Shown: in pieces, positions 1 to 6,725 of the stretch
How positions within the stretch are numbered: position 1 is the first letter of the stretch
How the letters are laid out: each line of letters begins with the position of its first letter
NCBI GenBank assembly: GCA_025454075.1
Contig: JALOPD010000054.1
Span: forward strand, 1 to 17,216
Direction: 5' to 3'
Length of the DNA: 17,216 nucleotides
Source of the DNA: Desulfobacterales bacterium
Lineage (GTDB): Bacteria > Desulfobacterota > Desulfobacteria > Desulfobacterales > UBA2174_A
The notes under the pieces: generated by a model
Database searches by the model: none
The model's input: the letters and a program-made list of their open reading frames with translations, nothing else
What the model was told of the DNA's origin: nothing
Translations under genes and position numbers: made by a program

Positions 1-5
1 TACCG

Positions 6-611
6 ATGACGATGCGTCAACTCGATTCACCGCCCGTGATAAGCGAGGAAGATCTCAAGCCGGGACGCCTCACCGACCACGCCTTGCTCGGCCAGGCACA
101 CTCCACCATCGCGGCAGTGTGCTTCGGCCTGCTCGTGCTGGGAGCGTTGTTGTCGCGCACGATGGTTCCGAATGTCTCCCAGATTGTCGCGCGTCGTCTG
201 GCGGATCTGGTTTCCCCGCGTGATCGAATGCTGTTGTTCGTAGCCGGCATCCTTAGCCCTGTCGGACTCTATTTCGCGATGATTCAAATCCCTCATCTAT
301 CAGCTCGCGAGTGGGGCATGCGCATTACGGTTTTCATAGTGCCCGCATGCCAGCTTGTGGCGCTCACGCTGCTGATGATCAACCTGACCATCGCGCTGGG
401 AGCGAGGTTGACGCGCAAGCGCCTGTCGATGCTAACTCCCGCGCGGCGCTCGTGGCGGCGGTGCCTGCCATGGGTCGGAGTCGCATGCTCGATCCTGCTG
501 ATGCTTGGCTGTGGTTCCGGCTATGAATTGATATACAGGTACGGCCTCGTTTTTCTCATTCCAATTCTTTCCCCTCCCCGTGCGGGAGGGGCCGGGGAAG
601 GGGGGCACCCA
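6..611 (+). CDS. Putative four-helix membrane protein, open in frame into the next gene
   Basis: I do not recognise this protein. The frame encodes about 180 residues of plausible membrane protein with four hydrophobic segments, roughly residues 35-55, 75-95, 107-131 and 154-168, separated by short Arg-rich loops. The last hydrophobic segment ends in LGCGSGYELIYRYG. The following ~20 residues are Pro/Gly-rich and are encoded by a GC-rich palindrome (571-591) that looks like intergenic repeat DNA. There is no stop codon before the ATG of the MORN protein at 612, so an automatic caller would give one 399-residue ORF. The frame is also open to the left edge, so the true start may lie outside the window. 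Either the native stop was lost when the repeat arrived, or the two parts are a real fusion. Confidence that it is coding is moderate; the function is unknown. Confidence 0.5.
571..591. repeat. GC-rich palindromic element
   Basis: A perfect 8-bp stem, cccctccc (571-578) and gggagggg (584-591), encloses a 5-base loop, cgtgc. It is followed by a purine-rich run to about 605. This composition and symmetry resemble the short palindromic repeats scattered between genes in many proteobacterial genomes. It lies just upstream of the MORN gene start, and its purine-rich tail may supply that gene's ribosome binding site. Copy number elsewhere cannot be judged from this window. Confidence 0.55.
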
Positions 612-1205
612 ATGAAAAACCGGCGAATGGCGTCCACATGGATGGTTTCGGCACTTCTGATGCTTTTGCCGCTGGTCGCCCATGCCGACCCATGCATCGA
701 GGGCGACTGCGTGAACGGCAAGGGCACCATGGTGTACTCCACCGGGCACAAGTACACCGGCGAGTTCAAGAACGGGCTGCGCGACGGCGAGGGTTTCATG
801 AACATGCCCGGTGGCCGGACGCTCAAAGGCCGGTTTCGATTCAACACGGTATTCGAAGGGATCTACACCTACCCGGACGGAAAAGTTTACACCGGCCAGT
901 GGGAGCTTCGCGAGCGCAACGGCCGGGGGACGCTGAAATACGCCGACGGGCGGGTGTATGACGGCGAGTTCAAGAGCGGGCTGCGGCACGGCAAGGGGGT
1001 CATGACCTGGCCCAGCGGCCGCCGGTACGAGGGCGATTTTATGAAAGGCAACCGCACCGGCAAGGGGACCCTGACCTACCCCGACGGCCGGGTGTACACG
1101 GGCGACTTCGTGGACGGCGAGCAGACCGGCCGCGGGGTGATGACCCTGCCGGGCGGCAAGCGGCTGGAGGGAAGATTCGCCAAGGGGGAATACGCCGGGC
1201 CGTGA
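612..1205 (+). CDS. Secreted MORN-repeat protein
   Basis: A 197-residue protein made almost entirely of MORN repeats after a signal peptide (residues 1-25, cleavage after VAHA). About seven repeats of 20-23 residues follow, with the pattern YxGxFxxGxxxGxGxxxxxxG, for example KYTGEFKNGLRDGEGF, VYDGEFKSGLRHGKGV and VYTGDFVDGEQTGRGV. The second repeat is degenerate. Two cysteines (C28 and C33) sit just after cleavage and may form a disulfide. MORN repeats form a beta-sheet solenoid known from lipid- or protein-binding scaffolds; in bacteria they are common in exported proteins of unknown role. I chose the ATG at 612 because a signal peptide starts exactly there and a purine-rich aagggggg lies 7-14 bases upstream. 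The frame is also open upstream into a membrane protein, so a fused longer product cannot be excluded. Confidence 0.85.
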   Translation: MKNRRMASTWMVSALLMLLPLVAHADPCIEGDCVNGKGTMVYSTGHKYTGEFKNGLRDGEGFMNMPGGRTLKGRFRFNTVFEGIYTYPDGKVYTGQWELRERNGRGTLKYADGRVYDGEFKSGLRHGKGVMTWPSGRRYEGDFMKGNRTGKGTLTYPDGRVYTGDFVDGEQTGRGVMTLPGGKRLEGRFAKGEYAGP

Positions 1206-1235
1206 CACCAGGGGAAGCGCCCTGCATCTGATCGC

Positions 1236-1298
1236 TGTGGGAGCAGCATCCTGCCGCGATCGATTCTAATCCTCTCGCGGCCGAAAGCCGCTCCCGCA
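1236..1298. repeat. Inverted pair of REP-like elements between convergent genes
   Basis: Two 24-bp units, 1236-1259 and 1275-1298, are arranged as an inverted pair separated by 15 bp. Compared on the same strand, 19 of 24 bases agree: both begin TGnGGGAGC and end GCCGCGA. The second unit contains an internal stem, gcggc with gccgc, around a tttcg loop; the first has gcag with ctgc around catc. The GGGAGCGGCTTTCGGCCGCGA type is the form of REP elements I know from many proteobacteria, which are mobilised by RAYT-type transposases. The pair sits between the ends of the MORN gene and the DUF2860-like gene, so its folded transcript could stop transcription or protect 3' ends in both directions. 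Confidence 0.65.
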
Positions 1299-1371
1299 TA
1301 AAAACAGGGCGATACCGTGTCCGTTATTAAACCGGCAACTAAGCAGGCGCAACTGCAGCCGTTGTCAGGGA

Positions 1372-2409
1372 CTACTTCCAACGGAACGCAATTCCCGCCA
1401 TGCCGAGCACGGCTTCCTGGTTGTAGAAGTCGATGTTGGAGTCCACCGCGGTGTAGGCGCCGGTCACAAAGAACTTCATCGGCTCGCTGCCGAACAGCGC
1501 CCAGCCCCAGGGGTTCTTGTAATACACGGTGGCGGTGACCCCATAGCTGTCGTCGTCGCGGGTCTTGCCGAAGACCGGGTTGCTCTTGTCGTAATCCGCC
1601 TGGCCGACGTACCCGTTGAGCACCAGCGTGATCGGGTCCCCGTCGTAAATATACCGCAGCTGAAGGTCGACGCCGGTGTTCGCCATGGCCTCGCCGTCCA
1701 GGTCCGCATAGGACAATGTGATTTGAGGCGTCAGCCGGTGGTTGCCCCCGAACTTGAAGCCGTAGCCGGCCGACAGGCTGTGCACGGTGCCGTTGCGATC
1801 CAGGCGGTCCTGCTCGGAATTGGTCAGGCCGAGAAATTGACCGCTCTTCTCACTGCCGATGTCCACCTTTCGAAGCGAGTACTCCAACTCCAGGTCGGAG
1901 CCGAAGATCTTGTCCCACACCAGCTGAGCGCCCATGTTCCGGCGGTCGGTGTCGTCCCGGTTCTGGCCCGTCACGTACGGGTCTTTCCAGACCCTGACGT
2001 TGCCGCTGAAAAGCAAGCCGGCCTGGAACACGCCGAGAGAGCCGGCGCCCTGCTTGACGCCCAGCTGCTGGGCGGTGTCGAAGGAGAGCAGGTCCCCGAC
2101 ATCGGTGCCCAGAAACACTTCGGTGCGCGTGCCGGCGAAGGTGTAGGCGAGCTTGAACGGGACCGTGAAGATAACCGTCGATTGGGAATCGGGCTCGTCG
2201 TTGAGGTCGCTGATCTTCTGATCCGACAGGTCGAAGCTCAGAACCTTGGCGACCGTGTTGCTCTTGATGTTCAAATAGCCGAGCCCCGGCTGAATGTAGC
2301 CGCTGAAACCCGACTGGTTGGAGATCGGGTCGAGCGCCGACGCCGGGGAGCCGGCGACGATCAACGCCAGAGAGAAAACCGTTGCGACCAAACCACGTTT
2401 TAGCCTCAT
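1372..2409 (-). CDS. DUF2860-like outer-membrane beta-barrel protein
   Basis: A 345-residue secreted protein with a signal peptide (residues 1-25, cleavage after SPASA). The mature part consists of alternating-hydrophobicity strands rich in Tyr, Phe, Gly and Asp, as expected for an outer-membrane beta-barrel. Early GFSGYIQPGLGYL and late NPVFGKTRDDDSYGV with a following KNPWGW segment match what I remember of the DUF2860 family, whose function is unknown. The C-terminus is FRWK rather than a terminal Phe. The ATG at 2409 has a strong AAGGAGG ribosome site six bases upstream. It lies 32 bp downstream of the porin gene, so the two are probably co-transcribed. The family name is from memory; the beta-barrel assignment is the firmer part. 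Confidence 0.72.
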   Translation of the reverse strand: MRLKRGLVATVFSLALIVAGSPASALDPISNQSGFSGYIQPGLGYLNIKSNTVAKVLSFDLSDQKISDLNDEPDSQSTVIFTVPFKLAYTFAGTRTEVFLGTDVGDLLSFDTAQQLGVKQGAGSLGVFQAGLLFSGNVRVWKDPYVTGQNRDDTDRRNMGAQLVWDKIFGSDLELEYSLRKVDIGSEKSGQFLGLTNSEQDRLDRNGTVHSLSAGYGFKFGGNHRLTPQITLSYADLDGEAMANTGVDLQLRYIYDGDPITLVLNGYVGQADYDKSNPVFGKTRDDDSYGVTATVYYKNPWGWALFGSEPMKFFVTGAYTAVDSNIDFYNQEAVLGMAGIAFRWK

Positions 2410-2441
2410 GAACGCCTCCTTCTTTAATCGGTAAGGTTAAC

Positions 2442-3569
2442 TTAAAAGTCGATCTGCCACTTGGCGCCGGCATACCACTGATAGCCCTCGTCGTTGCCGG
2501 CGACGTCGTCCATGTAGTCGTAGTGGCCGACTTCCGGGGTGATCGTGACGCCCGGTGCGAGGGTGATGACAGCCTGGGCGTATGCGATCCAGGAGCCGTC
2601 CGGCTGGGAGGGCCCCGGGGCGTTTTTGGCGTTGTCCATGCGGGGGCCGCCGCCGGCTTCGAATTTCAGGGTATCGGATATCTTCCAGCCGCCGACGAGC
2701 ATGCCGGACCAGCTGTAGACGTCCCGCACGTCGTCGCCGCCCGGGCTCAGATAGGGCAGGCTGCTGGCGGCGGCGTTCGTGCCCGACTTCCAGTTGGGCG
2801 AGCTCCAGTTCGCGCCCCAGGCGGCTTGGGCGTTGACATAGAAGGCGCCGATGTTCAGCTGGCCGCCGACCCCGAGGACGTAGGCGTACACGTCGAGGTC
2901 CTTGGCGACGTTCCCGATGCCGTTCTCTTCGACCTGGTACCACTGGTAGCCGGCGAAGGGGCGGATGTACCCCGCGTTGAACCTGAAATTATAAGCCGCT
3001 TCCAGCTTCGGGAGGTAGGCGTCGGGGTCCCCGCCGGTGGCGCCGTTGATGCCGGCAGCCGTAGTGCCGACGTCGTTGCCGTAGATCGGGGTCAGGGCGG
3101 CGAACTCGAAGTTGCCCACGTAGAGCCCGATGTAGGCCGGACGCCTGCCGTGGAAGTGGCCGGTGCCCTCCATGTCGTTGTCGGAGTCGAACACCTGGTT
3201 GCTCATGTTGCCGTCGGTGACCGGGGAGTAGTCCTTGCCGACCTTCAGGGAGGCCGTGTCGGAAAACTGCCATTGGCCGTAGGCGCGTCGGGTGGTGACG
3301 GCGGTGTCCCCGCCGTCGCCGCCCTTGCCGAGGCCGAACTCGATCAGGCCGCTGACCTTGTCGGACTTGATCTTGGCGCCGAGGCGGGAGTTGCCCTGAA
3401 AGAACCATTGGGTGGCCTGATCATCGTCCTGGCCGTTGACCTGGCCATCGCCGTAATCCCGGTCGACGTAGAAGGTTGAGACGCGCTGGCTGCCGTAGAA
3501 CGACCAGTCGGCGGCCAGGGCCGGGGTTGCCATCAGAAGCATCGCGAAAACAGCCATTCCTTTCTTCAC
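2442..3569 (-). CDS. Outer-membrane porin
   Basis: A 375-residue porin-like protein. Residues 1-20 form a signal peptide (cleavage ALAA/DWSF). The mature chain has the alternating pattern of a beta-barrel with Asp/Gly-rich loops: early YGSQRVSTFYVD, an LGAKIKSDKVSGLIEFGLG hairpin typical of general porins, RRAYGQWQF and a final WYAGAKWQIDF. The terminal Phe is the usual signal recognised by the BAM assembly machinery. The length suits a 16-stranded barrel for passive solute uptake; the sequence does not give the substrate. The start is GTG at 3569, with AAGGAGG eight bases upstream; this puts the basic signal-peptide N-terminus (MKKGMAVF) right at the start. It is the first gene of a two-gene run with the DUF2860-like protein. 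I saw no convincing promoter in the 119-bp upstream gap. Confidence 0.85.
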   Translation of the reverse strand: MKKGMAVFAMLLMATPALAADWSFYGSQRVSTFYVDRDYGDGQVNGQDDDQATQWFFQGNSRLGAKIKSDKVSGLIEFGLGKGGDGGDTAVTTRRAYGQWQFSDTASLKVGKDYSPVTDGNMSNQVFDSDNDMEGTGHFHGRRPAYIGLYVGNFEFAALTPIYGNDVGTTAAGINGATGGDPDAYLPKLEAAYNFRFNAGYIRPFAGYQWYQVEENGIGNVAKDLDVYAYVLGVGGQLNIGAFYVNAQAAWGANWSSPNWKSGTNAAASSLPYLSPGGDDVRDVYSWSGMLVGGWKISDTLKFEAGGGPRMDNAKNAPGPSQPDGSWIAYAQAVITLAPGVTITPEVGHYDYMDDVAGNDEGYQWYAGAKWQIDF

Positions 3570-3632
3570 CCGGGGTTCCTCCTTCTCGGTTTTAAAATTT
3601 CTTCAAGCCTTATGACCCTTTTGAATTGAAAA

Positions 3633-3653
3633 GAGCAGGGAGCACCGAGCACC
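3633..3653. repeat. Three tandem 7-bp direct repeats upstream of the porin
   Basis: The motif gagca followed by two G or C bases occurs three times in a row with a 7-bp period (gagcagg, gagcacc, gagcacc). It lies 64-84 bp upstream of the porin start codon. It could be a regulator-binding array or chance; nothing else in the sequence decides. Confidence 0.3.
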
Positions 3654-3688
3654 CCACGCTATTCAATCACGCCGTCATCGCTTGTGCA

Positions 3689-3907
3689 CTAATCGTCGTA
3701 TTTTTTCATCAGGTTTTTCCGGGCGTCCTTGTATTCCTTTTCGCTCAGGAGCCCCTTCTTGTAAGCATCGTCCAGATCCTGCAACTCCTTGCCCAGAGTG
3801 GTCGTGGTGGTCTGCTGTTTGACGTCGGCGCCGCCGCCGCCGCATCCGAGCATGGCTCCGGAGTAGCCGAGCAGGAGCATCACCGCCAAAATTCTCATCA
3901 GCTTCAT
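3689..3907 (-). CDS. Small lipoprotein with a SHOCT-like C-terminus
   Basis: A 72-residue protein. Residues 1-21 form a hydrophobic lipoprotein-type signal, with the candidate lipidated cysteine at C22 (sequence AMLGC; Met at -3 is slightly off the consensus). A flexible Gly/Thr-rich linker follows, then a C-terminal helical unit, LGKELQDLDDAYKKGLLSEK plus EYKDARKNLMKKY. This fits the SHOCT short C-terminal domain pattern (L..L...Y..GLLSE.EY...K..L). Such units are thought to be small oligomerisation or interaction modules. The ATG at 3907 has AAGGAGG nine bases upstream, and the gene starts 35 bp after the binding-protein gene, so it is probably in the same operon. A much longer upstream in-frame extension would run through that gene in another frame and is not credible. 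Confidence 0.75.
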   Translation of the reverse strand: MKLMRILAVMLLLGYSGAMLGCGGGGADVKQQTTTTTLGKELQDLDDAYKKGLLSEKEYKDARKNLMKKYDD

Positions 3908-3942
3908 CTTTTCGATCCTCCTTTTCGGGTGGGTTGACACCA

Positions 3943-4764
3943 TCATTTCATCTGCGGCAGCCAGGTCGGCTGGGCGAACCATTTCTCCCTCAACTCTTGC
4001 ATATATCCGGCTTTCTCGAGGCTGTGCAGGAAGTTGCCCAGCCAGTTCAGCAGGTGCGGGTCGCCCTTGGGCACGGCGATGCCGATCGGCTCGTAGGTGA
4101 TCGGGGCCACAACCGAGACCAGGCCCGCCGCCGGGTTGCGGTACGTGGCCACGACGCAGATGGGGTAGTCGGCGATCATGGCGTCGGCCTTGCCGTCGAC
4201 CACCATCTGAACGGCCTCGTTCTGGGTGCCGGCCGTCAGCAGCTTGGCCTGGGGCGCGCCTTTGCGGATGACGGCTTCGCTGGTGGACCCCTTCAGGGCG
4301 ACGAAGGTGAACTGCGGGCTGTTGATGTCGGGCAGCCCCTTGGCCTGGGCGATGCTGCTGCGCTTGGTGAGAAAGGCCTTGCCGGAGGTGAAATAAGGCC
4401 CCACGAACGCCGCTTTCAGATTGCGGTCCGGGGTCATGGTCATGTTGGAGAGGATCATGTCGATGCTTCCGGACTCGAGGGCGGGCATGAGCGTTCGAAA
4501 ATCCATCCGCTGCAGGTTCAGCCTGACGCCCATGGCCTCCGCGATCATCGCAGCCAGGTCGGCATCCATCCCAATGACCTTGTCCTCCTTGGTGAGCAGG
4601 TTCATGGGCGGCATGTCGCCGGAAACGCCTACCCGCAGCTCGCCCCTGGAAATGACCCGGTCCATGACCGGTGACGTGGATGGCGTCGTCGTCTGGCCCA
4701 TCTCGGCGCAACCCGCCAGCAGGCAGATCATCATCACGGCCAACAATTCTCTCAGGTGTTTCAT
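3943..4764 (-). CDS. Amino-acid-type solute-binding lipoprotein (family 3), no transporter nearby
   Basis: A 273-residue bacterial periplasmic binding protein of the type 2 fold (SBP family 3). The signal ends in LLAGC with the lipidated cysteine at C19. Family marks in order are: RGELRVGVSGDMPPMN (40-55), GMDADLAAMIAEAMG (65-79), SGSIDMILSNMTMTPDRN (98-115), VGPYFTSGKAFL (121-132), ALKGSTSE (156-163) and GKADAMIADYP (191-201). R114 and D199 fall where the ligand carboxylate- and amino-binding residues lie in polar amino-acid binding proteins, which suggests an alpha-amino acid or similar ligand. No permease or ATPase gene is adjacent, so it may serve a transporter encoded elsewhere or act as a sensor or carrier. 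The ATG at 4764 has a GAAGGGA site 11 bases upstream. It lies 60 bp after the Cys-rich gene and 35 bp before the SHOCT gene. Confidence 0.88.
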   Translation of the reverse strand: MKHLRELLAVMMICLLAGCAEMGQTTTPSTSPVMDRVISRGELRVGVSGDMPPMNLLTKEDKVIGMDADLAAMIAEAMGVRLNLQRMDFRTLMPALESGSIDMILSNMTMTPDRNLKAAFVGPYFTSGKAFLTKRSSIAQAKGLPDINSPQFTFVALKGSTSEAVIRKGAPQAKLLTAGTQNEAVQMVVDGKADAMIADYPICVVATYRNPAAGLVSVVAPITYEPIGIAVPKGDPHLLNWLGNFLHSLEKAGYMQELREKWFAQPTWLPQMK

Positions 4765-4824
4765 GGCTATTTTATTCCCTTCGGGGTGCGTTATTTTTCA
4801 GGTGTGTAAGCTGAATCGTAATGT

Positions 4825-5235
4825 TTATTTCAGCCCGACGTCCTTGATGGCGCCCTTGCATCTCTTGCTCACCTTGGCCTCGTTCTTTTCCAGACACTGC
4901 AGCACCCGTCCCTCACCCGCCTTCACGCCGCTGCAGTTGGCGACGATATCCGCTTCGCACTCCTTCGCCACATAGGTCAGGGCCGCCACCGCCCGTTCGA
5001 GCCTTGCGGCGGCATCGTAAAGCGCATACTCGCACTTGCCGGAGAGTTTGTCCTCATACGCATAGAGACAGGCGAGGATCCGCCCCTCTCCGGGTTTCAC
5101 ATCCTTGCAGTAGGTGGCGATCTCGGTTTTGCAGCCGTTGGCGACGGTGTCGATGAGGGACTCCTGCGCGGACAGGTTGCCGGCAACTCCGATGGCCACC
5201 ATTACCGCCCCGATGATACAAAAAGCACGTTTCAT
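4825..5235 (-). CDS. Secreted protein with two GLG1-type cysteine-rich repeats
   Basis: A 136-residue protein with a signal peptide (residues 1-23, cleavage LSA/QES). The mature part has exactly eight cysteines in two repeats of identical spacing: C35, C43, C56, C68 and C93, C101, C114, C126, each C-x7-C-x12-C-x11-C. Each repeat has the pattern C..(E/D)I...C..(V).(P/A)GEGR(I/V)L.CL......S..C. This matches the cysteine-rich repeat of the Golgi glycoprotein GLG1/FGF-receptor-binding family (Cys_rich_FGFR), which also occurs in secreted bacterial proteins of unknown role. Two disulfides per repeat are likely, implying an oxidising compartment. The ATG at 5235 has GGAGGAGAG upstream. It begins 38 bp after the efflux channel gene and may be read from the efflux operon. 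Confidence 0.85.
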   Translation of the reverse strand: MKRAFCIIGAVMVAIGVAGNLSAQESLIDTVANGCKTEIATYCKDVKPGEGRILACLYAYEDKLSGKCEYALYDAAARLERAVAALTYVAKECEADIVANCSGVKAGEGRVLQCLEKNEAKVSKRCKGAIKDVGLK

Positions 5236-5273
5236 AATTCTCTCCTCCCATAGGGTTGATCTGGTTTTCGAAT

Positions 5274-6725
5274 TCAGGGGATAAAACCCGCTTCCAGGAC
5301 CGGCTGCGCCGGCGCGCCTTGCTCCGCGGTTTCCACCCAGCCGCCGCCCATGGCCTTGTAGATGTTGATCAGCGAGCGAAAGAGGTTGTTCTGCCCGCCG
5401 GTATAAGACAACTCGACATTAAACAGGCTGCGTTCGGCGTCGAGCACCTCGAGGAAGCTCGTGTAGCCCTCATCGTAGCGCATGCGCGCCAGCCGGGCAT
5501 AGTTGTGCAGGGCTTTGAGCTGTCGATTCAGCGCTTCCAGGCGTTGACCGGACTTGGCGCGGTCGAGCAGGGCATCGTCGACTTCACGAAACGCGTTCTG
5601 GATGGCCTGCTGGTAGCTGTAGAGGGCCTGCTGCTGCGCCGCTTCGGCCGCCTTGACCTCGCCGCCGATGCGGCCGGCGGTGAAAAGCGGCACGCTCACC
5701 GGCACCCCGAAATTCCAGGCCCGGGAGGGCGCCGTGAACAAGCTGGACAACTCGGTGCTCGCCGTGCCGAAGGCGCCCGTCAGGGAGATCGTCGGAAAGT
5801 ACAACGACTTGGCCGCGCCGATGCGGGCATTGGCGGCGATGAGTGTTTGCTCCGTACGGAGGATGTCGGGCCGTCGTTCGAGCAGTTCGGACGGCACCCC
5901 GGCCGGCACCATCGGCAGAACGAGTTCATCGAGAGTCAAGCCGCGCGGAATGGGGCCGGGATTGCGGCCGAGTAGGACGCTCAAGGCGTTTTCGGTCTGG
6001 CCGATGCCGCGCTCGATGTCCGGAATGCGCGCGAGCGCGTCCTCGTACTCGGACTCCGCCTGGCTCAAGTCCACCTCGGAGATGATCCCGTTTTGGAAGC
6101 GCAGCTGGAACAACTCCAGGGTGCCCTTGCGACTGTCCGCCGTGCGTTGGGTGATCTCCAGCTGCTTGTCCAGCGCCCGGATGTCCACGTAGGCGGCCGA
6201 TACCGCACCGACCAGGGTCAGGACGACGGTGCGCCGGCCCTCCTCCGTGCCGAGCAGCTCGGCCCGCGCCGCCTCGGTCGCCCGGCGAAACTTGCCCCAG
6301 AAGTCGATCTCCCAGCCGGCGTTGAGGAACGCCTCGTACTGATTGTAGGGGTTGTCCTTGCCGTCGAAGCGACTAAAGCTCTTTTCACTCAGCCGCTGGC
6401 GAAACGCGTCGGCATTGCCGCCGGCGGATGGGAACTGATCCCCGCGGGTTGAAAAATACCGGCCGAAGAACTCCTCGATGCGGGCGGTCGCAATCAGGAG
6501 GTCCTTGTTCTGCTCCAGGGCCGTGCCGACCAGCCCGTTCAACACGGGGTCGTTGAATTGCTGCCACCAGGCCGTGTTGGCGAGATCCCGGACTTCTTTC
6601 TCCTCGATCCGCCAGGCGGCGGGGGTGTCGATGACCGGACGTTTGTAGTCCGGGCCGACCGTCATGCAGCCGGTCAGCAGCGCCAGGAAGACTCCGCACA
6701 GGATGCGCGCAGCAGATTTAGGCAT
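5274..6725 (-). CDS. RND efflux outer-membrane channel lipoprotein (NodT/OprM type)
   Basis: A 483-residue outer-membrane factor of the TolC superfamily, the exit channel of a tripartite efflux pump. The lipoprotein signal ends in LLTGC (C20), followed by the family mark [10 protein letters not shown] and W..F.DP.L..L...AL..N.DL (about residues 54-83). The two halves each contain long helical stretches with the expected pattern, such as [20 protein letters not shown] and [20 protein letters not shown]. The latter is the typical RPD(I/L) segment before [18 protein letters not shown]. The length is normal for the family. Its ATG lies inside the end of the pump gene, an 8-bp overlap (6718-6725), so translation is probably coupled. 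This is the third gene of the efflux operon, after the adaptor and the pump. Confidence 0.93.
   Translation of the reverse strand: MPKSAARILCGVFLALLTGCMTVGPDYKRPVIDTPAAWRIEEKEVRDLANTAWWQQFNDPVLNGLVGTALEQNKDLLIATARIEEFFGRYFSTRGDQFPSAGGNADAFRQRLSEKSFSRFDGKDNPYNQYEAFLNAGWEIDFWGKFRRATEAARAELLGTEEGRRTVVLTLVGAVSAAYVDIRALDKQLEITQRTADSRKGTLELFQLRFQNGIISEVDLSQAESEYEDALARIPDIERGIGQTENALSVLLGRNPGPIPRGLTLDELVLPMVPAGVPSELLERRPDILRTEQTLIAANARIGAAKSLYFPTISLTGAFGTASTELSSLFTAPSRAWNFGVPVSVPLFTAGRIGGEVKAAEAAQQQALYSYQQAIQNAFREVDDALLDRAKSGQRLEALNRQLKALHNYARLARMRYDEGYTSFLEVLDAERSLFNVELSYTGGQNNLFRSLINIYKAMGGGWVETAEQGAPAQPVLEAGFIP

Noticed and set aside
311..526. 71-codon plus-strand ORF within the membrane protein
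   Set aside because: It has no hydrophobic or domain pattern, and the overlapping frame encodes clear transmembrane helices.
2523..3479. 318-codon open frame on the plus strand
   Set aside because: It is antisense to the porin, whose signal peptide, barrel pattern and terminal Phe are convincing; the frame is Val/Ala/Gly-rich shadow.
3626..3937. 103-codon plus-strand ORF with hydrophobic stretch
   Set aside because: It is antisense to the SHOCT lipoprotein; the hydrophobic run comes from the reverse of coding sequence, and there is no ribosome site.
3689..4711. 340-codon frame extending the SHOCT lipoprotein upstream
   Set aside because: The extension runs through the binding-protein gene in another frame and is Arg/His/Gly-rich. 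The lipoprotein signal and a strong ribosome site define the start at 3907.
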